A stretch of 12,703 nt of DNA from Elusimicrobia bacterium RIFCSPLOWO2_01_FULL_64_13 (GTDB lineage Bacteria > Elusimicrobiota > Elusimicrobia > 2-02-FULL-39-32), in contig MGUT01000005.1 in assembly GCA_001800095.1 (NCBI GenBank), positions 160 to 12,862 of the forward strand, written 5' to 3'. Under the pieces are notes generated by a model. It saw only the letters and a list, made by a program, of their open reading frames with translations, did not search any database and had not been told where the DNA came from. A program made the position numbers and the translations under genes. Shown one piece after another: positions 1-6,839 of this stretch; the first letter of the stretch is position 1, and each line of letters opens with the position of its first letter.

Positions 1-8
1 CCCAATAA

Positions 9-770
9 ATGGACCTTCTTTCTCGAAACCTTTGCGCCCGCTTGAAGGGCAAGACGGCCTGGATCACGGGCGGCAGGAGGATCGGCCGGACCGTGGCCCT
101 GGCCCTGGCCGGGCAGGGGGTGAACATCGCCGCGAGCTGGCGCTCCTCCGAACGGGAAGCCCTGGAAACGGTCCGCCGGGCGAAGAGGGCGGGCGTCCGC
201 GCCCTGGCCGTCCGGGCCGACGTCTCGAGCCGCGAGGATTCCCGCCGCGCCGCCGGCGCGATCCGCGAAGAGTTCGGCGCCCTGCACATCCTCGTGAACC
301 TCGCTTCCGTTTTTTCCCCCGTGGAGGTCTCCCGCGTGTCGGAACCCGACTGGGAGGCGAACGTCTCCGCCCATATCTTGGGCTCCTTCTGGCCGGCCCA
401 GGCCGCCGTCCCTCTCATGCCCCGGGGGTCCCACATCATCAATATCGCCGACCGCACCTCCATCGGAAAGATCTATCCCGGCTACGTCCCGTACGTGGCC
501 ACGAAGGCCGCTGTGGCTTCCCTCACGCGGGCCCTGGCGGTGGAATACGGCCCGAAGGGGATCTATGTCAACGCCATCGCTCCCGGCCCGGTCCTCCGTC
601 CCGCGGACGTATCGCCGTCCGAATGGCGCAGGGTCCGCCGCTCCGTCCTGGAAATCCTCATGTCCGACCGCGAGGCCTCGGAGCAGTTCGCTCTCCTCGT
701 GCTGTATCTGGCGGCCGCGACCGGCGCGAGCGGCCACGTCTATCCCCTGGACTTCGGCAAGAACCTCTAA
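9..770 (+). CDS. Short-chain dehydrogenase/reductase, pteridine-reductase-like
   Basis: This 253-residue protein is a classical-size SDR, expected to be a cytoplasmic NAD(P)H-dependent oxidoreductase with a Rossmann fold. The cofactor loop reads TGGRRIG (residues 20-26). It resembles the TGxxRRIG loop of pteridine reductase/FolM-type SDRs but is one residue shorter. VNLAS (96-100) stands where NNAG is usual. The active site shows YVATK with Tyr162 and Lys166. The usual catalytic Ser region reads IAD, with Asp148, as in PTR1-type enzymes where Asp replaces Ser, although the spacing to Tyr is 14 rather than 13. NAIAPGPV (188-195) is the conserved post-catalytic loop. An in-frame TAA directly precedes the ATG at 9, so the frame cannot extend upstream of this start; only 8 bases lie upstream, so no ribosome site can be judged. 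The substrate is not predictable. Codon use is GC-rich, like dnaE and unlike the genes that follow. Confidence 0.88.
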   Translation: MDLLSRNLCARLKGKTAWITGGRRIGRTVALALAGQGVNIAASWRSSEREALETVRRAKRAGVRALAVRADVSSREDSRRAAGAIREEFGALHILVNLASVFSPVEVSRVSEPDWEANVSAHILGSFWPAQAAVPLMPRGSHIINIADRTSIGKIYPGYVPYVATKAAVASLTRALAVEYGPKGIYVNAIAPGPVLRPADVSPSEWRRVRRSVLEILMSDREASEQFALLVLYLAAATGASGHVYPLDFGKNL

Positions 771-788
771 CAATCTTATGTTAGAAGG
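764..788. repeat. Inverted repeat overlapping the SDR stop codon
   Basis: TCTAACA (766-772) and TGTTAGA (779-785) are perfect inverted arms around a 6-base spacer. The stem extends by CC/GG (764-765 with 787-788) if A786 is bulged. It spans the SDR stop codon and marks the switch from GC-rich to AT-rich sequence. No T-run follows, so it is a poor intrinsic terminator. It could be a protein-binding dyad upstream of the restriction-modification promoter, or a weak transcription barrier. Confidence 0.5.
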
Positions 789-818
789 GTAGACTCTGAA
801 TGAACATTAACTTCAAGT

Positions 819-827
819 TGCTATAAT
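819..827 (+). promoter_or_regulatory. Extended -10 promoter of the restriction-modification genes
   Basis: TGCTATAAT is a perfect extended -10 element (TGn plus TATAAT). No good -35 lies 16-18 bases upstream; the closest candidate, TGAACA at 801-806, has a 15-base spacing. Extended -10 promoters tolerate a missing -35. The predicted transcript start near 834 leaves a leader of only about 20 bases before the methyltransferase ATG at 854. Confidence 0.6.
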
Positions 828-853
828 AGAGATCATGAAGCACCCCCATTAAT

Positions 854-2125
854 ATGACGACATCAACAATAGAAAAAGTCAATATTCGACAGTATCTGCG
901 AACGTTCCAATTTGTTGAAAAAAAGGATTTTTTTCTTCCCGCCTCATCCATACAAACTACCGTTGAGCCCGTAACGATTGGTGGCAAAACCTATCGAAAA
1001 TACATTAATGAGTATTGGACGTCCAGACAGAGACAATCCAATTCCATACATGAGATTGCCTACCGAGCATGTTTTAAACCACAGCTTCCCAATTTCTTCA
1101 TCAACCTGCTGACAAGCGCCGGCGATATCGTCTACGATCCTTTCAGCGGTCGAGGCACCACGGCGTTGGAAGCAGCCCTCCTGGATCGGGGTGCAATAGC
1201 CAATGACGCCAATCCTCTAAGCATCATCCTTACCTATCCACGCTTTTATATCCCCAAGATGAGCGATCTACAAAAACGATTGGACAGTCTGCCATTGCGG
1301 CACGACATATCTGCGGAAATTGATTTGTCTATGTTCTATCATGCAAAAACCGAGTCCGAGATCGTATCACTCAAAAACTACTTGAGATCTAGAAAGGAAA
1401 CAGGGGCGGAGGATGCCCTGGACCGGTGGATAAGGATGATAGCCACAAATCGCTTGACCGGACATTCTTCCGGTTTCTTTTCAGTATACACCCTCCCCCC
1501 TAATCAGGCGGTTTCGCAGGAAAGCCAAAAAAAGATCAATAGGGAACGTAGGCAGAAACCCGAATATCGTGACGTCAAGCGGTTAATTCTAAAGAAGAGC
1601 ATTGAATTGACATCGGATATCGACGATGAGCTTAGAGAGCGCTTCAAGAAAGTCGGCGACCGTTCCTTGTTCTTAGACTGCGATGCGAGAAAAACAAGGG
1701 TAATCCCCAGCGATTCGGTCACCTTAACGGTAACCTCACCGCCGTTTTTGGACGTAGTTCAATATACGGCCGACAACTGGTTGCGCTGCTGGTTTAATGA
1801 TATCGCTATTAGTGAAATTGAAAAGAAAATGACCATGATCAAATCGGTTGAATTATGGTCATCATTCATGTCTGAAGTATTCCTGGAACTGTACAGGATT
1901 ACTAGAAAGGAGGGCTATGTGGCTTTTGAGGTCGGCGAAGTTCGAGGAGGAAAGGTTAAGTTGGATGAACATGTCGTATCGTGCGGAGAGAAGGCCGGAT
2001 TTCACTGTGAAGGCATATTGATCAACCTGCAGGAATTTACGAAGACCTCAAATATTTGGGGGATAGCCAACAACAAGAAGGGCACTAATTCCAACAGGGT
2101 GGTCATTTTCTCAAAAAACAAATGA
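854..2125 (+). CDS. DNA amino-methyltransferase of a Type II-like R-M system (probably N4-cytosine)
   Basis: This 423-residue protein is predicted to transfer a methyl group from S-adenosylmethionine to an exocyclic amino group in DNA, protecting host sites from the adjacent nuclease. The SAM-binding motif I is DPFSGRGT (residues 95-102), preceded by a motif X-like helix region around HEIAYRACFKPQLP (66-79) and followed by an acidic NDANP (117-121). The catalytic motif IV is TSPPF (294-298). The SPP[F/Y/W] form is typical of N4-cytosine enzymes, though N6-adenine cannot be excluded. Motif I comes before motif IV with about 190 residues between, which probably hold the target-recognition region (alpha-like order). 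The frame is closed upstream by a TGA at 836-838, so ATG 854 is the first available start. No Shine-Dalgarno sequence is evident. The gene overlaps the next by ATGA. Codon use is AT-richer than its neighbours. The recognition sequence is unknown. Confidence 0.88.
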   Translation: MTTSTIEKVNIRQYLRTFQFVEKKDFFLPASSIQTTVEPVTIGGKTYRKYINEYWTSRQRQSNSIHEIAYRACFKPQLPNFFINLLTSAGDIVYDPFSGRGTTALEAALLDRGAIANDANPLSIILTYPRFYIPKMSDLQKRLDSLPLRHDISAEIDLSMFYHAKTESEIVSLKNYLRSRKETGAEDALDRWIRMIATNRLTGHSSGFFSVYTLPPNQAVSQESQKKINRERRQKPEYRDVKRLILKKSIELTSDIDDELRERFKKVGDRSLFLDCDARKTRVIPSDSVTLTVTSPPFLDVVQYTADNWLRCWFNDIAISEIEKKMTMIKSVELWSSFMSEVFLELYRITRKEGYVAFEVGEVRGGKVKLDEHVVSCGEKAGFHCEGILINLQEFTKTSNIWGIANNKKGTNSNRVVIFSKNK

Positions 2126-2784
2126 ACAGAGGAGACTACGTAGAAAGACTGGAAAAAGTTGTAAAGCAGCTTCTCATCCCTTTAAAAAATATTCCTTTTA
2201 ACCTGGTCATCGAAGTACTTTCAGGCAAGAGGATTATTCCATTTGATCTACGGAACAAAGATGATTTGAAGATTCTAGAATGTCTGAAGAAGGCTGCTGT
2301 CATTGCTGGGAAAAATGTCAACAGGACTGGGATATTAAGACCTAGGCCGAATGAAGTCGGCAATGATATCGAACCGTTCGTAAAAGCTGCCTTAAAACAA
2401 GCAGGATACAAATCGGAAACGCCCCTGACGAAAGGCGGAGATAAAAAATCGGCAGGATATCCTGATATTGCCTTTACTGATCATCTGAAACGAATCAACT
2501 ATTTGGAGTGTAAGACCTATAATAAAAGCAATATAGCTACCACACAGCGTTCCTTCTATCTTTCACCATCGGACGAGTTCAAAGTCACACACGATGCCCA
2601 CCATTTTGTCATTTCCTATGAGATATTCGTAGGTGGCCGAAGAAATGGAAATAATATCTACCGCTGCAAAGCTTGGAAAATTCTTTCTATAGAAAACCTG
2701 GAAGTTGACGTTAAGTTCGAATTCAACTCCGATAACAGAAGACTATACGCGCGCGATTTGATTTTGGCGGACGGGGATTTATAG
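2122..2784 (+). CDS. PD-(D/E)XK restriction endonuclease, unknown specificity
   Basis: This 220-residue protein has a size typical of Type II restriction enzymes. It shows a clean PD-(D/E)XK active site: Pro114-Asp115, then 13 residues, then Glu129-Cys130-Lys131. The strand after Asp115 (IAF) and the strand before Glu129 (INYL) are in the expected places. An upstream acidic helix, GNDIEPFVKAAL (80-91), likely supplies the helical Glu84 seen in many of these nucleases. It is expected to cut unmodified DNA at the site methylated by the upstream enzyme. Its ATG lies inside the methyltransferase stop (ATGA overlap) and no separate ribosome site is visible, so translation is probably coupled. Making methylase first and nuclease second fits safe establishment in a new host. 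I recognise the fold, not the specificity. A non-restriction PD-(D/E)XK nuclease is the alternative, made less likely by the methyltransferase partner. Confidence 0.82.
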   Translation: MNRGDYVERLEKVVKQLLIPLKNIPFNLVIEVLSGKRIIPFDLRNKDDLKILECLKKAAVIAGKNVNRTGILRPRPNEVGNDIEPFVKAALKQAGYKSETPLTKGGDKKSAGYPDIAFTDHLKRINYLECKTYNKSNIATTQRSFYLSPSDEFKVTHDAHHFVISYEIFVGGRRNGNNIYRCKAWKILSIENLEVDVKFEFNSDNRRLYARDLILADGDL

Positions 2785-2786
2785 CG

Positions 2787-5700
2787 ATGCCCAATACGCC
2801 GCAGTTCGTCCACCTCCACGCCCACACCGAGTACTCGCTCCTCGATGGGGCCTGCCGGATCGTGGACGACAAGGGCAAGCCGTCCGAGCTCATCCGCTGG
2901 GTGGCCTCCCACAAGATGCCGGCCCTCGCCATGACCGACCACGGGAACCTCCACGGCGCCATCGAGTTCTACGGCGCCTGCCAGCAGGAAGGCGTCAAGC
3001 CCATCCTCGGCATGGAGGCCTACGTCGCCCCCGGGTCCAGAACGGACCGGACCGGGGCCATATCCGCGTCCAACAACCACCTCACCCTCCTGGCCAGGAA
3101 CGAGGCCGGGTTCCGCAACCTCATGAAGCTGACCTCCCTTTCCTACCTTGAGGGCTACTACTACAAGCCGCGGGTGGACTGGGAGCTATTGGAAAAACAC
3201 CGCGAAGGGCTCATCGCCCTCTCCGGCTGCCTGAAGGGCAAGCTCGCCGAGACCATCCTCTCCGGCAAGCCCGATGAGGCGATGGAACTGGCCGGGAGGT
3301 GGCAGGAGATCTTCGGCAAGGGCGGCTTCTACCTCGAGGTCATGGACCACGGCATCGACAAGCAAAAGGAGGTCGCGCGCGCGCTGGCGGAACTGTCCAA
3401 GAAGACCGGCATCCCGCTCGTGGCCACGAACGACTGCCACTACCTCAAAAAGGACGACGCCTTCGCCCACGACGTGCTGTTGTGCATCGGCACGGGCCGC
3501 CTCCTCTCCGACGCGAACCGCATGAGGTACGCGACGGAGGAGTTCTACTACAAGTCCCCGCAGGAGATGGCACAGGTCTTCGCCGAGCTGCCCGAGGCCC
3601 TGCGCTCCACGGTGGAGATCGCCTCCCAATGCAACGTGGAGCTCAAGTTCGACCGCATGCTCCTGCCCGAATATTCAGTTCCCCAGGGCGAGTCGCTGGA
3701 CTCGTATCTGGAGAAGCTCTGCCTGGACGGCATCCGCAAGCGCTACGGCCAGACCACCCCGGAGCTCAAGAACCGGCTGGACTCGGAGCTGGGCACCATC
3801 CGCAAGATGGGCTTCGCGGCCTACTTTTTGATCGTGTGGGACTTCATCCGCTTCGCCCGGAGCGAAGGCATCCCCGTCGGCCCCGGCCGGGGATCGGGCG
3901 CAGGGAGCCTGGTGAGCTACGCCCTCGAGATCACCCACATCGACCCCATCCGCTACGGGCTCCTCTTCGAGCGTTTTTTGAACCCGGACCGCCGGACCAT
4001 GCCGGACCTCGACATCGATTTCTCGGACGACGGCAGGGAGAAGGTCATCCGCTACGTGATGGAGAAGTACGGCAAGGGCTCCGTCGCCCAGATCATCACC
4101 TTCGGGTCCATGCTGGCGCGCCTGGTGGTGCGGGACGTGGGCCGCGTGATGGAGATCCCGCTCCCCGAGTGCGACCGGATCGCCAAGATGATCCCGAAAG
4201 AACCCGGCATCACCATCGCCCACGCCTTGAAGCAGGTGCCGGAGCTCAAGGCGCTCTACCGGTCCAACGAGCAGGTCCAGCGTCTCCTCGACATTTCCCA
4301 GCGGCTGGAGGGATTGAAACGGCACACGGGCGTCCATGCCGCGGGCACCGTGATCGTGCCCGCCCATGACGGCGGGGACATCACCGACATCGTCCCGTTG
4401 TCCAAGGGAGCCAAGGACGTGGTCACGACCCAGTACAACGACGAGAGCCTCCTGAAACTGGGCGTCCTCAAGATCGATTTTCTCGGCCTGCGCACCCTGA
4501 CCGTGCTCAACCACGCGGAAAAACTCGTGCGGGAGAGGCATGACCCCGCCTTCGACCTCTCCAAGATCACTCTCGAGGACCCCAAGACCTTCTCGCTCCT
4601 GGAGGAATCCAGGACCCAGGGCGTCTTCCAGCTGGAGTCCTCCGGGATGAGGGACCTCCTGCGGAAGCTCAAGCCCTCGAGCCTGGAGGACATCATCGCC
4701 CTCATCTCGCTCTACCGCCCCGGCCCCATGGGCAGCGGGATGCTCAACGATTTCGTCTCGCGCAAGCACGCCCGGACCAAGGTCCGCTACGACCACCCCG
4801 TGCTCGAACCCATCCTCAAGGAGACCTACGGCATCATCGTCTACCAGGAGCAGGTGATGAAGATCTCCCAGGCCCTCGCCGGTTTCACCCCGGGGCAGGC
4901 GGACGTCCTGCGCAAGGCCATGGGCAAGAAGATCCCCGAGGAGATCACCAAGCTCCGCGCCGCGTTCCTCGAAGGCGCGAAGAAGAACCGCGTCGACCAC
5001 AAGACCGCGGAGAAGGTCTTCGAGCAGATGGAGCATTTCGGCGGGTACGGTTTCAACAAGTCCCACGCCACCGCCTACGGCCTCCTCGCGTATCAAACGG
5101 CGCACCTCAAGGCCAACTACCCGCCCGAATACATGGCGTCCCTGATCTCTTCGGTGATCGGCCATTCCTCCGTCGCCCGGGAAGAGGGCACCAAGATGGT
5201 CGAGTACATCGAGGACGCCAAATCCATGGGGATCGAGGTCGTGCCGCCCGACGTGCAGAGCTCGGGCATGCAGTTCACCCTCTCCGGGACGGGGGAGGGG
5301 ACCAGGATCATCTTCGGGCTGCAGGCCGTGAAGAACGTCGGCGAGGGGGCGGTGGAGGAGATCCTGCGCGCGGCGCGGACGGGGCCTTTCTTGTCCTTCG
5401 AGGATTTCTGCCAGAGGGTGGACACCCGGACCGTCAACCGCAAGGTGCTGGAATCCCTCATCAAGGCGGGGGCTTTCGATTTCTGCGGGGAGCCCAATAC
5501 CAGGGTCCGCTCCCGCCTGATGCGCGAGCTGGAGACGGTGATGGAGCGCACCAGCGCCGCGAGGGAGGACCGCGCCCTCGGCCAGGGAACGCTCTTCTCC
5601 CACCAGGAACTCCACGCGCCGCAGGCCGGGCCGAGGCCGGCCCTGGCCGGCTCCGCGCGCGCCGAGGACGCGCCGGAGTGGTCCGAGCACGAACTGCTCT

Positions 5701-6341
5701 CCTATGAAAAGGAGGTCTTGGGCTTCTACGTGTCCGGCCATCCCCTGGCCAAGTTCAAAGACGAGCTCAAGGCCTACTCCACCTGCGACCTCGGCCACCT
5801 GCCGTCCAACGGGAACGGGCGGCTGCGGGTGGCGGGCATCATCGCCAACGTCCGCCGGCTCATCTCCAAACAGCACAAGTCCCCGTACGCCCGCTTCAAG
5901 CTGGAGGACCTCGAGGGCGAGATCGACTGCGTGGTCTTCCCCAAGACCTATTCCCAGGGCCTGGCCGAGCGGATCAACATCAACCAGATGGTCGTGGTGT
6001 CCGGCCGTCTGAACACGAACCAGATCGGCGAGAAGGCCGGCGACGAGCTGATCGTGGAGGAGATTTATCCCTTGGAGAAGGCGCGCGAGACCCTGGTGCG
6101 GAAGATGCTGGTCGAACTCTCCACGGCCGGCCTGGAGGAGCGAGTGGTGGAAAAATTGAAGAAGGTCCTGGCCGAACACCCCGGGCCCTGCCCGGTGCAG
6201 TTCGTGCTCCGCACCCCTTCCCACGGGGATTTCGCCATGGACCCCGGCATCAAGATCAGGCCGAACCGCGATCTGCTCGCGGACCTGGGGAAGATCCTGG
6301 GAGACAACTCCTGGAAACTGTTGACGAGGAATCCGTCTTAA
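2787..6341 (+). CDS. dnaE: DNA polymerase III alpha subunit
   Basis: This 1184-residue replicative polymerase has the usual DnaE length and domain order. The N-terminal PHP domain (about 7-220) keeps HAH (11-13), Asp20, TDHGN with His52, Glu77, His98, Cys148 and NDCH (Asp216, His218). The polymerase core has GPGRGSGAGS (365-374), PDLDIDF with catalytic Asp409 and Asp411, and KIDFLG with Asp564. QGTLF (933-937) matches an internal beta-clamp-binding motif. An OB-fold follows at about 1013-1095 (RVAGIIANVRR onward), then a C-terminal region with HPGPCPVQF. The ATG is 2 bases after the endonuclease stop. GGGGA at 2773-2777, 9 bases upstream, could serve as a weak ribosome site and lies inside the endonuclease 3' end. 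No strong own promoter is visible, so expression may depend on upstream transcription. No frameshift is seen, and codon use is GC-rich. Confidence 0.98.
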   Translation: MPNTPQFVHLHAHTEYSLLDGACRIVDDKGKPSELIRWVASHKMPALAMTDHGNLHGAIEFYGACQQEGVKPILGMEAYVAPGSRTDRTGAISASNNHLTLLARNEAGFRNLMKLTSLSYLEGYYYKPRVDWELLEKHREGLIALSGCLKGKLAETILSGKPDEAMELAGRWQEIFGKGGFYLEVMDHGIDKQKEVARALAELSKKTGIPLVATNDCHYLKKDDAFAHDVLLCIGTGRLLSDANRMRYATEEFYYKSPQEMAQVFAELPEALRSTVEIASQCNVELKFDRMLLPEYSVPQGESLDSYLEKLCLDGIRKRYGQTTPELKNRLDSELGTIRKMGFAAYFLIVWDFIRFARSEGIPVGPGRGSGAGSLVSYALEITHIDPIRYGLLFERFLNPDRRTMPDLDIDFSDDGREKVIRYVMEKYGKGSVAQIITFGSMLARLVVRDVGRVMEIPLPECDRIAKMIPKEPGITIAHALKQVPELKALYRSNEQVQRLLDISQRLEGLKRHTGVHAAGTVIVPAHDGGDITDIVPLSKGAKDVVTTQYNDESLLKLGVLKIDFLGLRTLTVLNHAEKLVRERHDPAFDLSKITLEDPKTFSLLEESRTQGVFQLESSGMRDLLRKLKPSSLEDIIALISLYRPGPMGSGMLNDFVSRKHARTKVRYDHPVLEPILKETYGIIVYQEQVMKISQALAGFTPGQADVLRKAMGKKIPEEITKLRAAFLEGAKKNRVDHKTAEKVFEQMEHFGGYGFNKSHATAYGLLAYQTAHLKANYPPEYMASLISSVIGHSSVAREEGTKMVEYIEDAKSMGIEVVPPDVQSSGMQFTLSGTGEGTRIIFGLQAVKNVGEGAVEEILRAARTGPFLSFEDFCQRVDTRTVNRKVLESLIKAGAFDFCGEPNTRVRSRLMRELETVMERTSAAREDRALGQGTLFSHQELHAPQAGPRPALAGSARAEDAPEWSEHELLSYEKEVLGFYVSGHPLAKFKDELKAYSTCDLGHLPSNGNGRLRVAGIIANVRRLISKQHKSPYARFKLEDLEGEIDCVVFPKTYSQGLAERININQMVVVSGRLNTNQIGEKAGDELIVEEIYPLEKARETLVRKMLVELSTAGLEERVVEKLKKVLAEHPGPCPVQFVLRTPSHGDFAMDPGIKIRPNRDLLADLGKILGDNSWKLLTRNPS

Positions 6342-6354
6342 GTCTAAGGGAAGG

Positions 6355-6744
6355 TCAGGCGGAGCGGAGGTATTGCTTCTCGGTCAGAGCGGTGCGCACG
6401 GCTTTGAGGAGGACTTCCTTGCGGAACGGTTTTTCGATCAGGGCGCTGGCGTTGGCGCGCACGGCCTCGAGCCAGTCCTTCTCCTTGCCCCAGCCGCTGA
6501 TGAAGATCACGGGCATCTCGCCGTCCCATTCCCGCAGTTCGTCGAGGAGCTCCACCCCGCTCATGCCCGGCATCCGCAGGTCGCTGATGACCAGGTCCAC
6601 GGTCTGGTTTTCCAAGATCTCGAGGGCTTCCTCTCCGGACCGGGCTTCGAGGACTTCGAACTTTTCGTGCTTCAGGATGGCCCGCAGGAGGCCGAGAGTG
6701 GAAGGCTCATCATCGACGACAAGGATCCGCTTTTTAGCGCCCAT
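6355..6744 (-). CDS. Single-domain (CheY-like) response regulator
   Basis: With the ATG at 6744 this is a 129-residue stand-alone receiver domain. It holds VVDDE with Asp11/Asp12 for Mg binding, the phosphoacceptor Asp55 in SDLRMPGMSG, Ser83 in the switch position (FISGWG) and Lys105 in EKPF. No output domain follows the receiver, so it probably signals by protein-protein contact or phosphotransfer. No histidine kinase is in the window, so its partner is unknown. A TTG at 6753 could add three residues (MER), but it would overlap the predicted -10 element. The ATG preceded by GGA is preferred. The gene converges with dnaE across only 13 bases and diverges from the pseudouridine synthase gene. 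Confidence 0.92.
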   Translation of the reverse strand: MGAKKRILVVDDEPSTLGLLRAILKHEKFEVLEARSGEEALEILENQTVDLVISDLRMPGMSGVELLDELREWDGEMPVIFISGWGKEKDWLEAVRANASALIEKPFRKEVLLKAVRTALTEKQYLRSA

Positions 6745-6752
6745 GCGTTCCA

Positions 6753-6781
6753 AGTCTAACCCCGAAACTTTTTTTTGTCAA
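6753..6781 (-). promoter_or_regulatory. Sigma70-type promoter of the response regulator
   Basis: On the minus strand a perfect -35 TTGACA (6781-6776) is followed, after exactly 17 bases including an A-tract, by TAGACT (6758-6753), which matches 4 of 6 -10 positions. Transcription would start near 6746, almost on the ATG at 6744. The mRNA would then be nearly leaderless. Confidence 0.6.
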
Positions 6782-6787
6782 TCCCCA

Positions 6788-6797
6788 GGATATATCC
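6788..6797. repeat. Palindrome in the divergent intergenic region
   Basis: GGATATATCC is a perfect 10-base palindrome just upstream of the -35 of the response regulator promoter and about 43 bases before the ATG of the rluD-family gene. Its place between divergent genes would suit an operator. It is short and AT-rich in the centre, so chance is possible. The rest of the 95-base gap shows a weak plus-strand TTGTCA (6775-6780) but no convincing -10. Confidence 0.3.
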
Positions 6798-6839
6798 ATT
6801 TTACCGTCGGAAAAACGGCCCGGAACCGCCCCTGAATCG

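Larger units (their letters stand above)
771..2784. other. AT-richer island carrying a restriction-modification unit
   Basis: Base composition changes sharply at about 771 and returns at about 2770. For example, 841-900 holds 23 G/C of 60, while 4681-4740 inside dnaE holds 42 of 60. Codon use in the two enclosed genes differs to match. The segment contains nothing but a promoter and two restriction-modification genes, and I found no transposase, integrase, flanking direct repeats or att-like sites. The simplest reading is horizontal gain of a compact restriction-modification unit between two genes of an existing co-directional cluster. Confidence 0.75.

Noticed and set aside
2705..2749. Possible dnaE promoter (TTGACG near 2705, TATACG near 2744)
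   Set aside because: The spacing between these elements is far from 17, and no other pair matches well. Not strong enough to report as a promoter.
3299..4369. 356-codon plus-strand frame inside dnaE
   Set aside because: It is an out-of-frame shadow of dnaE, rich in Arg, Gly and Pro, with no motifs.
3675..6224. 849-codon open frame antisense to dnaE
   Set aside because: It is a by-product of GC-rich codon use in dnaE. The translation is low-complexity in Asp, Gly, Leu and Val with no known motifs, and dnaE is certain.
6751..6753. TTG start for the response regulator
   Set aside because: It would overlap the predicted -10 element. The ATG nine bases downstream places the receiver motif at the usual distance from the N-terminus.
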